From contig JBPJFY010000004.1 of assembly GCA_051208045.1 (NCBI GenBank), positions 257,398 to 321,397 of the forward strand: DNA of 64,000 bases. The letters run 5' to 3'. Positions 45,763 through 54,567 of this stretch are shown one piece after another. Within the stretch, counting starts at the first letter, position 1; each line of letters starts with the position of its first letter. The position numbers were made by a program, and so were the translations under genes. The stretch is from LZORAL124-50-18 sp051208045 (GTDB lineage: Bacteria > Pseudomonadota > Gammaproteobacteria > Pseudomonadales > Oleiphilaceae). The notes beneath the pieces are model-generated. The model ran no database searches and was not told where the DNA came from. It saw only the letters and a program-made list of their open reading frames with translations.

Positions 45763-46723
45763 CGCCCCTGGCCGCCTCATAGAGCCGGTACCAGTCCTCT
45801 CGGGACAATACTACCTCTGGCGCTGCAGCACATGCCTGGATACGTCCCGTGTGCGTCACCCCCACCACCGGTTGAATGTGGGCGGGATGCCGCATGAGCC
45901 ATGCCAGGGTAATCGCCTCAGGGCTCACGGCGTGTTCTTCCGCCAGCTTTCGCACATAGGCAGCGGTTCGTTGCACAGGCTCAGGTTCATTGGCGACGTC
46001 CCTTCCCGAAAACCGACCTTGATCCAGACAGCCCCACGCCTGTAACTGAATCCCATGGACCTGGCAGTATTCCACTATCCCACTCGCAAAACCGCTGGCA
46101 TTACTTTCCGGGTCTACCCCTGCATTCAACCAATCATGCTGCCCCAGACTCATCTGTAACTGATTTACGATCAGTGGCTGTTCGATAGTGCGGCTTAGCA
46201 GGTCCATCTGCGCAACATTCATGTTAGACACGCCAAAAAACCGAACTTTTCCCGCCGCATGGAGTCGATCCAGAGCGCCCGCCACTTCTTCGGGCTGCAT
46301 CAGCGGGTCAGGACGATGTAACAGAAGTACGTCCAGATAATCAGTATTCAATCGCTGCAAACTCTGATTAACACTCTGTTCAATCCATGGCGCAGAAAAA
46401 TCATAGCGCTTCACCGCGTTCTCATCGGCAAACCGAATACCGCATTTGGATTGCAGAATAATCTCCTCCCGCAATGAAGGTTGCTCCGCAAGAATGCGTC
46501 CAAACACCGTTTCTGCTTTACCAAAGGTATATATATCTGCATGATCAAAAATGCGCATACCGGCGGCGAGCGCTGCCTCCACGACCTGCCGGGCCTGTCT
46601 GACATCGTCATTACTGACCGGTTGCGTGTTCCACCCCCCGCCTAATCCCATACAGCCATAAATCAGCGGGGTCGCATCGGGAAGCCATTTTTGTATAGGC
46701 AGCTCTTTTTTATTCGTGTCCAT
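45749..46723 (-). CDS. Aldo/keto reductase (YdhF-like)
   Basis: 324-residue NADPH-dependent oxidoreductase. The catalytic set is visible: D and Y in FDHADIYTFG, K in LQSKCGI and H in VLLLHRPDPL. GVSNMNVAQ and the C-terminal VVGVTHTGRIQAC complete the barrel. The ATG at 46723 has AGGA seven bases upstream; a longer frame upstream is not needed. Substrate unknown. It follows the YfiM-like gene by 16 bases on the same strand. Confidence 0.88.
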   Translation of the reverse strand: MDTNKKELPIQKWLPDATPLIYGCMGLGGGWNTQPVSNDDVRQARQVVEAALAAGMRIFDHADIYTFGKAETVFGRILAEQPSLREEIILQSKCGIRFADENAVKRYDFSAPWIEQSVNQSLQRLNTDYLDVLLLHRPDPLMQPEEVAGALDRLHAAGKVRFFGVSNMNVAQMDLLSRTIEQPLIVNQLQMSLGQHDWLNAGVDPESNASGFASGIVEYCQVHGIQLQAWGCLDQGRFSGRDVANEPEPVQRTAAYVRKLAEEHAVSPEAITLAWLMRHPAHIQPVVGVTHTGRIQACAAAPEVVLSREDWYRLYEAARGVELP

Positions 46724-46739
46724 ATCAATTCCTGAAAGG

Positions 46740-47084
46740 TTAACAGTCGGTAGCACTCAGGCCACCCGTTGTTGCCCCCAAGGCGTTATACGCCATATCG
46801 TAATGACTCCAGTGTGTGTGGCGAATGTGCTCGTCTACCCACTCTTTCGACGCTCCCAGAACCAGCGCGGCACTCGCTCCAGCTATTGCAGCGGTGCACG
46901 GCGATTCGCCCTCACGTTGCAATTTGGTCGAGACCGCACCAGCGATCAGAGCAGAGAAAAAAAAGTGCGCCACTTTGTCTTCAGAAAACCAACGGTCAAC
47001 GCCCTGCTTCTTCGTCGGTGTTGTCGAGCAAGCGCTCAGATACACGACGAGTGCAACACACAGCGTTGATTTTCGAGCTTTCAC
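46740..47084 (-). CDS. YfiM-like (DUF2279) small lipoprotein
   Basis: 114 residues from the GTG at 47084, which has AAGGCGG upstream and gives a normal lipoprotein signal ending YLSACST; a GTG at 47135 would add 17 residues. The mature part shows DRWFSEDKVAHFFFSALIAG, GASKEWVDEH and HYDMAYNALGATTG, which I match to the YfiM/DUF2279 pattern (a conserved DK-H, then KE-D and D-N-G). Two hydrophobic helices may lie on or in the outer membrane. Function unknown. Confidence 0.65.
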   Translation of the reverse strand: MKARKSTLCVALVVYLSACSTTPTKKQGVDRWFSEDKVAHFFFSALIAGAVSTKLQREGESPCTAAIAGASAALVLGASKEWVDEHIRHTHWSHYDMAYNALGATTGGLSATDC

Positions 47085-47343
47085 GGCCACCGCCTTGTTG
47101 CCATTTGGCAACACCGTAACCCTCTGTATTTTCACCAGAATATCCTTGCACAGGATTCATTGTGTCGCCGACTTGCAACGAAACATGAAAAAAATAGTTC
47201 AAGAGACGGCTACAGGAGCTGTCGCACATTGAAATCGCAGGTCACTTCCGGTCTTACGATTTGTTTTTATTAGATTATTTTAGTTTCTGGCACATTAACT
47301 GGAATGTACCAGATGATCGTTTATATCATACAGGAAGAAAACT

Positions 47344-47637
47344 ATGAAAAAATTTACATCGCTACTGCTTTCGCTCTCACCGGCTTTGTTCATTGCCGGC
47401 CTGGCTGAGGTCACACAAGCCGCGGAAATCACCGAAGCCAACGTGATTGCCTCTGAAGCGGAGTTTATTGCTCTGGATGCAGACAAGAATGGCAAGCTGA
47501 GCAAACAGGAAGCATCTATCGATGACAAGCTGGTCACGGTATTTGCCCATGCAGACACAGACCAAAATGGTGAAATCAGTCGAATGGAATACATACTGTT
47601 TGTGAATGAGCCTTCGGCAGCAGGCGAAAAGAAATAA
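47344..47637 (+). CDS. Small secreted EF-hand protein
   Basis: 97 residues. Signal peptide to about residue 26 (VTQAA). Two calcium loops are visible, DADKNGKLSKQE and DTDQNGEISRME, with the acidic positions filled. A calcium-binding periplasmic role is likely, details unknown. AGGAAG lies seven bases before the ATG and a strong terminator follows the stop, so it is a single-gene unit. In 47138-47343, upstream, I see no other gene; the region is AT-rich near the start. Confidence 0.85.
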   Translation: MKKFTSLLLSLSPALFIAGLAEVTQAAEITEANVIASEAEFIALDADKNGKLSKQEASIDDKLVTVFAHADTDQNGEISRMEYILFVNEPSAAGEKK

Positions 47638-47656
47638 AAGCGGGCGATTCAGAGTC

Positions 47657-47686
47657 GAAAGCCCCAGGGATGGGGCTTTCTTTTTT
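47657..47686 (+). terminator. Terminator after the EF-hand gene
   Basis: Nine-bp stem (GAAAGCCCC / GGGGCTTTC) with a six-base loop, then TTTTTT. It lies 20 bases beyond the stop and just before the convergent htpG gene. Confidence 0.92.
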
Positions 47687-47695
47687 CAGGCAGGA

Positions 47696-49615
47696 CTATT
47701 TGGTCAATTCCAACAACAGTTTGTTCAGGCGGCTCACGAACGTACCCGGATCTTTGAGGTGCTCTCCTCCGGCCAGGCTCGCTTGATCAAACAACACCCA
47801 TGCGAGGTCATTAAACCGATCGTCATTGGTTTCTTCATTCAAACGCTGAACCAGCGGATGCTCAGGATTGACCTCAAACGTTGGCTTGGTATCCGGCAAT
47901 GCCTGACCCGCTGCCTCCATGATCTGGCGCATTTGAATGCCCATATCGTGCGCACCCACCACCAGGCACGCCGGGGAGTCCGTCAAGCGATTGGTCACGC
48001 GCACATCTTCCACCTTCTCTGCCAACAGCTCTTTCAACTGCTTTAACAGGCTTTCATAGGTTTTGCTGGCTTCTTCAATGTGTTTTTTGTCTTCTTCGTC
48101 CTCGACCTTACCGAGGTCCAGCTCACCCTTGGCAACATTCTGGAACTGCTTGCCATCAAACTCCGTCAAGTGGCTCATCAACCATTCATCAATACGGTCA
48201 TACATGATGAAAACTTCGATGCCTTTCTTACGAAAAACCTCCATATGCGGGCTGCTGGCCCCCGCGGCATAACTCTCTGCCGTGATATAGAAGATCTTTT
48301 CCTGGCCCTCTTTCATACGCGAAACGTAGTCTTCGAAGCCTTGATCCTGTTTGTCGTTGCCGGAGTTTGTAGAGGCAAAGCGCAACAATTTCGCGACCTT
48401 CTCGCGGTTACTGAAATCTTCTGCAGGCCCTTCTTTCATTACCTGACCAAAGCTCTTCCAGAATTCCGCGAATTTCTCAGGCTCGTTTTTCGCCATTTTC
48501 GTCAGCATATCGAGAACACGCTTAGTGAGTGCACTCTTCATGCTTTCGATGTTTTTATCGCTCTGAAGAATTTCACGCGATACGTTCAGGGAAATATCAT
48601 TGGAGTCCACGATACCTTTGACGAACCGCAGGTAAAGTGGCAGAAACTGCTCGGCGTCATCCATGATAAATACACGCTGAACATACAATTTCAATCCCTT
48701 GGGCGCTTCGCGATTGTAGAGATCAAACGGTGGTTTGCTCGGGATGTACAGCAGGCTCGTGTAATCCAGCTTCCCTTCAACACGGTTATGTGACCAGGTC
48801 ATCGGATCCTGGAAATCGTGGGAAATATGCTTGTAGAACTCTTTATAATCTTCGTCTTTTAACTCATTTCGGGCGACCGTCCACAATGCCGTTGCATCGT
48901 TCACGGTTTCGTCTTTCGGTGCTTCCGGCTCTTTTTCCTTGCCATCCTCATCGTAGGCAGGCATAGGCATCGACTTCATCACTACCGGGAAAGAAATGTG
49001 ATCAGAGTACTTCTTCACCAGACTTCTCAAACGCCAGTTATCTGCGAAGTCTTTTTCTTCTTCTTTCAGGTGGAGCGTAATCTGGGTACCGCGACCGGCT
49101 TTTTCCACGGGTTCTATGGTAAAGCTACCGTCTCCGCTGGACTCCCACTGCACACCTTCTTGCGCGGTCAACCCTGCTTTTCGTGTTTGCACCGTAACTT
49201 TGTCTGCGACGATAAATCCAGAGTAAAAACCGACACCGAACTGACCGATAAGTTTCGCGTCTTTCTTCTGGTCGCCAGTTAACTGCTTCAGGAATTCAGA
49301 GGTGCCGGACTTGGCGATGGTGCCCAGGTTTTCCACCACTTCGTCACGCGACATGCCGATACCGTTATCGGAGATCGTTACCGTTCCTGCTTCCTTATCA
49401 AACTCTATGCGGATTTTCAGGTCCGGATCGTCTTCGTACAGCGCATCGTTGGCGAGAGCGGCAAAGCGGAGTTTATCTTCGGCATCAGACGCGTTTGAGA
49501 TCAATTCCCGCAGGAAGATTTCCTTGTTGCTATACAGCGAATGAATCATCAGGTGAAGTAACTGTTTGACTTCCGCCTGGAACCCCAGAGTCTCTTTTTT
49601 CGCCTCTACAGACAT
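47696..49615 (-). CDS. htpG: Molecular chaperone HtpG (Hsp90)
   Basis: 639 residues, normal for bacterial Hsp90. ATP-site motifs are ELISNASDAEDKL, ISDNGIGMSRDEV and GQFGVGFYSGFIVAD. The middle and dimerisation domains follow with DEEQFLPLYLRFVKG-like DDAEQFLPLYLRFVKG and NVSREILQ. The ATG at 49615 is chosen because GGAGA precedes it and the product begins MSVEAKKETLGFQAE; the frame stays open 93 bases upstream through a repeat. A near-perfect sigma-32 promoter lies at 49682-49709, matching its heat-shock control in other bacteria. Confidence 0.97.
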   Translation of the reverse strand: MSVEAKKETLGFQAEVKQLLHLMIHSLYSNKEIFLRELISNASDAEDKLRFAALANDALYEDDPDLKIRIEFDKEAGTVTISDNGIGMSRDEVVENLGTIAKSGTSEFLKQLTGDQKKDAKLIGQFGVGFYSGFIVADKVTVQTRKAGLTAQEGVQWESSGDGSFTIEPVEKAGRGTQITLHLKEEEKDFADNWRLRSLVKKYSDHISFPVVMKSMPMPAYDEDGKEKEPEAPKDETVNDATALWTVARNELKDEDYKEFYKHISHDFQDPMTWSHNRVEGKLDYTSLLYIPSKPPFDLYNREAPKGLKLYVQRVFIMDDAEQFLPLYLRFVKGIVDSNDISLNVSREILQSDKNIESMKSALTKRVLDMLTKMAKNEPEKFAEFWKSFGQVMKEGPAEDFSNREKVAKLLRFASTNSGNDKQDQGFEDYVSRMKEGQEKIFYITAESYAAGASSPHMEVFRKKGIEVFIMYDRIDEWLMSHLTEFDGKQFQNVAKGELDLGKVEDEEDKKHIEEASKTYESLLKQLKELLAEKVEDVRVTNRLTDSPACLVVGAHDMGIQMRQIMEAAGQALPDTKPTFEVNPEHPLVQRLNEETNDDRFNDLAWVLFDQASLAGGEHLKDPGTFVSRLNKLLLELTK

Positions 49616-49630
49616 CGTATTATTTTCTCC

Positions 49631-49672
49631 TGTCTTTGGTGAACAATCAGTTGTCTTTGATGAACAATTGGT
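49631..49672. repeat. 21-bp tandem duplication in the htpG leader
   Basis: TGTCTTTGGTGAACAATCAG-T and TGTCTTTGATGAACAATTGG-T, 18 of 21 bases identical, adjacent. It lies between the predicted transcription start and the ribosome site of htpG, so it would be transcribed as untranslated leader. Confidence 0.9.
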
Positions 49673-49681
49673 TGCAACAGG

Positions 49682-49709
49682 AGATGGGGGTAAAAGATTT
49701 TTTTTCAAG
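49682..49709 (-). promoter_or_regulatory. Heat-shock (sigma-32) promoter of htpG
   Basis: On the minus strand CTTGAAA (49703-49709), a 13-base spacer and CCCCATCT (49682-49689) match the sigma-32 consensus CTTGAAA-N11-16-CCCCATNT at every specified base. Transcription should start near 49675. Confidence 0.88.
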
Positions 49710-49752
49710 GCTCAGAAAAAACCCGGAACCGCAAGAATGCGACGAACAAGCA

Positions 49753-51297
49753 TTAATCCGGGTATTTTCGGCGAATTTCCATGATCTGATCAAAAAGCTC
49801 CAGTGCTTTGTCGACCAGCGTGGGATCAAAATGCTTGCCCCGCTCTTTGGTAATTAAATCGATGATGTCTTTCGCAGGCCAGGGCTCTTTGTATGAACGC
49901 TTTGAACCCAGCGCGTCAATGACATCGGCAATGGCCATAAGACGCCCTTCGATGGGAATGTCTTCGCCAGCCAATCCCTGCGGGTAGCCTTTACCGTCCC
50001 AGCGTTCATGGTGATGGTAGGCGATGCTCGCCCCAATCTTGGCCAGAATCCGTTTCGAGTGACGCAGCAGGTCATACCCGATCTGGGCATGGGTTTGCAT
50101 AATTGCCCACTCGTCCGGATCCAGTTTGCCGGGTTTGTGCAGAATGGTCTCGGGTATGCCGATTTTGCCAATGTCATGCAGTGGCGCGGCGTATTTGATA
50201 ATTTGAACAAACTCTTCTTCGTAGCCCAGCGCGCGGCCCAGCAACTCACAAATGAGTGCGACGCGTCGTACATGCGCGCCCGTTTCCTTGCTCCGCTGCT
50301 CAATCGCATCGCCCACAATGTACATCAGTTCCTTCTGGGTTTGCTGGATATCCTCTTTCACGGAGATGTTTTCAAACGTCAACGCGACGTTGGTCGCGAA
50401 CACATCCAATAAATGCTTTTTGTTGGCGTCAAGCTTCTGCGTCGGCGACACATACAGAATATTAGCCGAGTGCTCACCGGTAGAGATATACCGAATGTAT
50501 TCTTCGGTTGTGTAGGAGCTCTCGCGCGTCTTCATGGCCTCAGCGATGGCGTTGCGCGCTTTTTCCGGAATCTCCGGGCTGGTCAGCGATTCACAGACAT
50601 CAATACGGGTGTCCGATGCCGCCAGAATCATGACTTCTGTATCGTGCAACACGTTTTCGTTGGTATACGCCAGATAAATCGACTGATTCCTTAAATTCAG
50701 TAACGTCGCCATCTGCCGAATCACCGCAGAACCAAAGGCCAGAAAATTCTGGCTCATGATCACTTCTGAGGTGGCATTCACTACATTGACGAGCCCCAAC
50801 CTTCCCTCATCAATGGTTCGTAAATCTCGGTAGGAGCGAATAGCGGAATAAGTGGTGGTTTTCAGCCGCGTCGCCGTAAGCTCGGTTTTGTTCTTGTAGT
50901 CATTGATGTCAAAGTCGCGTATGACACTTTCTTCCGGCGCCTGCCCCGGTTGACCCGTGCGGATAATCAAACGCGTTTGATGATTCCGGTTATCTTCCCG
51001 TATCCAGCGTATCAGATCCAGGCCGGCTTCATCGGTTTCCATGACCACGTCCACAAAAGCAATGGCAATGTCCTTGTTTTCCCGAAACAACCGTCGCCCT
51101 TCTTCTGCAGAATGCGCGGTGAGAAACAGCAAGGGGTGGCCATCCACTTCCAGCCCTTTAAGCACAAGCTGCGTGACGGACACTACATCGTGATCATCGT
51201 CGATGATCGCCACTTTCCACTCGTGGGTTTTGATGCGCGTTTCTGCCGCTTGTTCACTCAGCGGTTTGACATTTTTCTTGAATAGCGGTTTTGCCAC
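49753..51297 (-). CDS. Second DUF3369/HD-GYP response regulator
   Basis: 514 residues with the same architecture as the protein at 986-2539: receiver domain (IAFVDVVMETDEAGLD with the phospho-Asp, RTGQPGQAPEE, DINDYKNKT), DUF3369 region, then HD-GYP with HDIGKIGIP and HHERWDGKGYP. Predicted c-di-GMP phosphodiesterase. No kinase gene is adjacent, unlike its paralogue, so its phosphate donor is elsewhere or shared. Starts with GTG. Located upstream of htpG on the same strand, but htpG has its own promoter. Confidence 0.9.
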   Translation of the reverse strand: MAKPLFKKNVKPLSEQAAETRIKTHEWKVAIIDDDHDVVSVTQLVLKGLEVDGHPLLFLTAHSAEEGRRLFRENKDIAIAFVDVVMETDEAGLDLIRWIREDNRNHQTRLIIRTGQPGQAPEESVIRDFDINDYKNKTELTATRLKTTTYSAIRSYRDLRTIDEGRLGLVNVVNATSEVIMSQNFLAFGSAVIRQMATLLNLRNQSIYLAYTNENVLHDTEVMILAASDTRIDVCESLTSPEIPEKARNAIAEAMKTRESSYTTEEYIRYISTGEHSANILYVSPTQKLDANKKHLLDVFATNVALTFENISVKEDIQQTQKELMYIVGDAIEQRSKETGAHVRRVALICELLGRALGYEEEFVQIIKYAAPLHDIGKIGIPETILHKPGKLDPDEWAIMQTHAQIGYDLLRHSKRILAKIGASIAYHHHERWDGKGYPQGLAGEDIPIEGRLMAIADVIDALGSKRSYKEPWPAKDIIDLITKERGKHFDPTLVDKALELFDQIMEIRRKYPD

Positions 51298-51445
51298 TTA
51301 AACACCTGTATACAGCACGTGCACAATCGGACAGTTACTCTATTTGTAATAGATCTGATTTGCGCAAAAGTCAAACCGTGTTCGTACCAAAAAAGTGCAT
51401 TTCCTCTAGTCTTCAAGCCACCTCAATTGGTCGTTATCAAGGCAG

Positions 51446-51895
51446 CTAGTCAAACAAAAAGTGAGCTCGCGCGGTGGCAATGGGTTTGGTGCGCGACTGT
51501 TGCCAGGCATTGATCATGACGTTGGCAACGCGATTCCCCTGTCGAGTCAGTTCACATTCGACATAGGTTTCCCTGTCCAACCCCGCACGCAGATAATCAA
51601 TGGAAAAATCCACAATTTTGGGCATCCTGGGCGTTTCCTGATGCATCAACAGGTAAAGCGATGCGGAAAGTTCCATAAAACCACCAATCACACCGCCATG
51701 AATTGCCGGCAGTATGGGATTCCCGATGTTGCTGGCTTTCGGCGGTAACCGGAACAGCACATCGTCGCCAAATCGTTCTATTTGCATTCCAATGGTCTGG
51801 GCATACGGAATGACCTCCAATACAGCGCCATAGTCCCCGTTTTTGTGCGCGTGAATCAATAGCTCTCGAATGGTTCGCGTTTGTACTTCCGTCAC
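51446..51895 (-). CDS. Hotdog-fold thioesterase (PaaI family), second of pair
   Basis: 149 residues. HGGVIGGFMELSASLYLL is the hotdog helix with its active-site loop; VDFSIDYLRAG and ATARAHFLFD follow. It probably hydrolyses an acyl-CoA or aryl-CoA. The GTG at 51895 overlaps the previous stop (GTGA) and has GGGGA upstream; the longer frame to 51973 is unlikely. Paired with the next gene, perhaps acting as a heteromer. Confidence 0.82.
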   Translation of the reverse strand: MTEVQTRTIRELLIHAHKNGDYGAVLEVIPYAQTIGMQIERFGDDVLFRLPPKASNIGNPILPAIHGGVIGGFMELSASLYLLMHQETPRMPKIVDFSIDYLRAGLDRETYVECELTRQGNRVANVMINAWQQSRTKPIATARAHFLFD

Positions 51896-52419
51896 TGCAC
51901 TTCCCCTTTTACCAACTCGGCAAAAAAGGCCGGTGTATTCTCTTTGCCAATGCGCATAAAGGTAGCCACGCAATGGGCCACGCGGGATTCGTTATCTTTG
52001 TTTCCATCCGGGTGATCACCGGATTTTACCTGAAACGCCTGGCACCGGGTAAAAATCAGGTTTGGCGTAATCCGATACGTGTAGGCACGCGCATAGACAG
52101 GCTTGTCGGGGGCTGCGGCGCGCATATAATCCACGCGCAGGTCCAGCGTTGGACATAGCTCAAAATCGTCTAATGCGCAGATGATACAGGAGCCCGACGC
52201 CGTATCCATCAATGTGGTGATCGCCCCCCCGTGAATCACGCGCGTTTCATGGTTGCCTATCAGTTTTTCGTCATAGGGGAGCATTAATAGCAGTTCATTC
52301 TCCCGCGCTGCCACCACAGAAACGTTCAACTCCCGACACTGGGCCAGCGTATTGATAAAGCGAGACGTTTGCCCCACAAGTTCTTCATTAGTTCGCTCTG
52401 AACGATTTTTATCTGACAT
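51892..52419 (-). CDS. Hotdog-fold thioesterase (PaaI family), first of pair
   Basis: 175 residues with the same fold: IHGGAITTLMDTASGSCI (active-site helix) and TLDLRVDYMRAAAPDKPVYARA. It shares its arrangement with the downstream thioesterase and overlaps it by four bases. Substrate unknown; fatty-acid or aromatic CoA esters are typical of the family. Confidence 0.85.
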   Translation of the reverse strand: MSDKNRSERTNEELVGQTSRFINTLAQCRELNVSVVAARENELLLMLPYDEKLIGNHETRVIHGGAITTLMDTASGSCIICALDDFELCPTLDLRVDYMRAAAPDKPVYARAYTYRITPNLIFTRCQAFQVKSGDHPDGNKDNESRVAHCVATFMRIGKENTPAFFAELVKGEVQ

Positions 52420-52423
52420 ATCT

Positions 52424-52459
52424 CTCTTCTCAATGGGCTTGCTCTTCTCAATGGGCGTT
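52424..52459. repeat. 18-bp tandem duplication upstream of the thioesterases
   Basis: Two adjacent copies of CTCTTCTCAATGGGC plus three variable bases. They lie just upstream of the thioesterase start, in the gap to the DUF599 gene. Confidence 0.85.
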
Positions 52460-52516
52460 CTCTGTGAGCTCCCTCTGCTGAATTAGCTCGCGTTTGATCA
52501 CTTGCGCTTCGGTGCT

Positions 52517-53224
52517 CTACAGATCTTCGAACACTTTACCTAAGCGCAGTGCCTTCAATGCGCGGGAGCGAAACTCCCGGTGATATAAAATTCCCACAAC
52601 GATTGCCGACATGATAATAAATGCTGCTGGATGCACAAACCAGCTGAGTACAGCCAGGGCAAAATAGTAGGAACGCAACCCCTGATTGAAGGCATCCCCC
52701 GCGAGGTTGGCTACCCTGGCGGCGGAATTGGCAAAGGCTTTCCGTGCCGCCGGGCTCACTGAGGAATCATCCACAAGGGGCGCGCTGTTGATCATCACGG
52801 CACAAAAATTGTATTGCCGCATTGACCAGGTAAATTTAAAAAAGGAGTACACAAACACCACCAGCAACAGCGCCAATTTTGTCTCCCACAGCAAATGGCT
52901 TACCCTACCCCAGGGCAGCCCCTGAAACAGGGCCAACGCTTTGTCGGTATAGCCGATGGCCGTCAGGATGCCGGCGATGATCAATAAACTGCTGGAAGCA
53001 AAAAACGCCCCATTGCGCTCAAGGTTACCGGCGACGGACGCATCGGCAACCCGATTATGCGTTTTGAGCACGTTCTGCATCCAGTCAAAACGGTACAGAT
53101 CCAGCGTCGAGGATAACGAAGGATAGGCCCTTGAACGCTTGGAAGAATAAATGCTGTATCCTTTCCAGCACAGCAGGAACCACACCACCGATCCAAAATC
53201 CAGCCAATTGTCCGATAAAATCAT
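52517..53224 (-). CDS. DUF599 membrane protein
   Basis: 235 residues with four or five membrane helices (about 8-22, 73-93, 112-130, 188-222). The conserved blocks WMQNVLKTHNRVADASVAGNL-like RFDWMQNVLK and ERNGAFFASSSLLIIAG, and FKFTWSMRQYNFC, identify DUF599. No function is known. It is divergent from serC. Confidence 0.85.
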   Translation of the reverse strand: MILSDNWLDFGSVVWFLLCWKGYSIYSSKRSRAYPSLSSTLDLYRFDWMQNVLKTHNRVADASVAGNLERNGAFFASSSLLIIAGILTAIGYTDKALALFQGLPWGRVSHLLWETKLALLLVVFVYSFFKFTWSMRQYNFCAVMINSAPLVDDSSVSPAARKAFANSAARVANLAGDAFNQGLRSYYFALAVLSWFVHPAAFIIMSAIVVGILYHREFRSRALKALRLGKVFEDL

Positions 53225-53345
53225 ATGACGTCCATCATTCTATATGGTACTTTTTCGATTCCTACACTCTGTATTCCCACAAAAACAACAATTATGATAC
53301 GCGATATCTGATCGACAGTTGACAACTATTTGAAGAGGACACCCC

Positions 53346-54458
53346 ATGGCTCCAACGGTCAAACCCGGCAATCCGAATTTTTCTTCCGGCCCCTGCAGCA
53401 AACGGCCCGGATATGATGTTTCCCATCTCGACATTTCTACGCTGGGCCGATCTCATCGAGCCGCCATCGGCAAGAAAGCGCTCAACCGGGCCTGCGTCGA
53501 TACGGCTCGAATACTTGGTTTACCGGAAGGCTACCGCGTTGGCGTCGTGCCGGCATCTGATACCGGAGCCATGGAAATGGCCATGTGGTCTTTGTTAGGT
53601 GAGCGGGCAATTGATATCTTCGCCTGGGAATCATTCGGCTCCGGTTGGGTTACTGATGTTACTAAACAACTTAAACTGGACAACGTCACGGTGTACGAAG
53701 CCGGTTATGGCGATTTGCCCGATCTCAACCAGGCAAACCCAGCGCATGATGTGATCTTCACCTGGAATGGCACGACTGCGGGCGTCAAAGTACCCCACGC
53801 CAACTGGATCGCGGATGAGCGGGAAGGATTAACGATCTGCGACGCCACGTCCGCCGTGTTTGCCATGGAAATGCCTTGGGAAAAGCTGGATGTCATCACC
53901 TTCAGCTGGCAGAAAGTGCTGGGGGGCGAAGGCGCGCACGGGATGCTGATTCTGAGCCCGAAAGCCGTCGCACGCCTGGAAAGCTATACCCCGCCCTGGC
54001 CCATGCCCAAGATTTTCCGCATGACGAAAAAAGGCGCACTCATGGAAGAGATTTTCGAGGGTTCAACCATTAATACGCCGTCCATGTTGTGCGTGGCAGA
54101 CTACCTGGACGCATTGGACTGGGTTGACAGCATCGGTGGCCTGTCCGCCTGTATTCGCAAGTCCGAAGAGAATCTGGCGGTCATCGAAGCTTTTGTCGCG
54201 GAAAATGAGTGGATTGATTTTCTCGCCAACAGTAAAGACACTCGATCCAATACCAGCGTGTGCCTGAAGCTGGCTCTGGATGAGGCGCAAATCAAGCAAA
54301 TGATTAAACTGCTTGAGAGCGAGCAAGTGGCTTACGACATCGGCGCTTATCGGGATGCCCCGGCTGGATTGCGCATCTGGTGTGGCAGCACCGTTGAAAA
54401 AGCCGACCTGGTAGCGCTCATGCCCTGGCTGACCTGGGCCTACGAGCAGGTCAAGTAG
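53346..54458 (+). CDS. serC: Phosphoserine aminotransferase
   Basis: 370-residue PLP enzyme, second step of serine synthesis. It is of the variant beginning NPNFSSGPCSKRPGYD rather than the E. coli-like short form. The PLP lysine is in TFSWQKVLGGEGAHGML; GTTAGVKVPHANWI and WCGSTVEKADL are also conserved. AGAGGA precedes the ATG. Followed by serA and gloA on the same strand. Confidence 0.93.
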   Translation: MAPTVKPGNPNFSSGPCSKRPGYDVSHLDISTLGRSHRAAIGKKALNRACVDTARILGLPEGYRVGVVPASDTGAMEMAMWSLLGERAIDIFAWESFGSGWVTDVTKQLKLDNVTVYEAGYGDLPDLNQANPAHDVIFTWNGTTAGVKVPHANWIADEREGLTICDATSAVFAMEMPWEKLDVITFSWQKVLGGEGAHGMLILSPKAVARLESYTPPWPMPKIFRMTKKGALMEEIFEGSTINTPSMLCVADYLDALDWVDSIGGLSACIRKSEENLAVIEAFVAENEWIDFLANSKDTRSNTSVCLKLALDEAQIKQMIKLLESEQVAYDIGAYRDAPAGLRIWCGSTVEKADLVALMPWLTWAYEQVK

Positions 54459-54469
54459 TTACTCCCTCT

Positions 54470-54493
54470 GAGGCCGTCCCACGGGCCGGCCTC
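54470..54493 (+). other. GC-rich hairpin between serC and serA
   Basis: GAGGCCG and CGGCCTC pair around a loop that can itself form CCC/GGG pairs. There is no T-run. It may set the ratio of serC to serA transcripts; otherwise 54459-54567 holds only the serA ribosome site. Confidence 0.35.
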
Positions 54494-54567
54494 TGCAGTA
54501 TTGGGTTCCTATCGAATCGCCTCAGCACGCCGCTGGGAAAATAAAAACAACATCTGTGAGAAAACCC

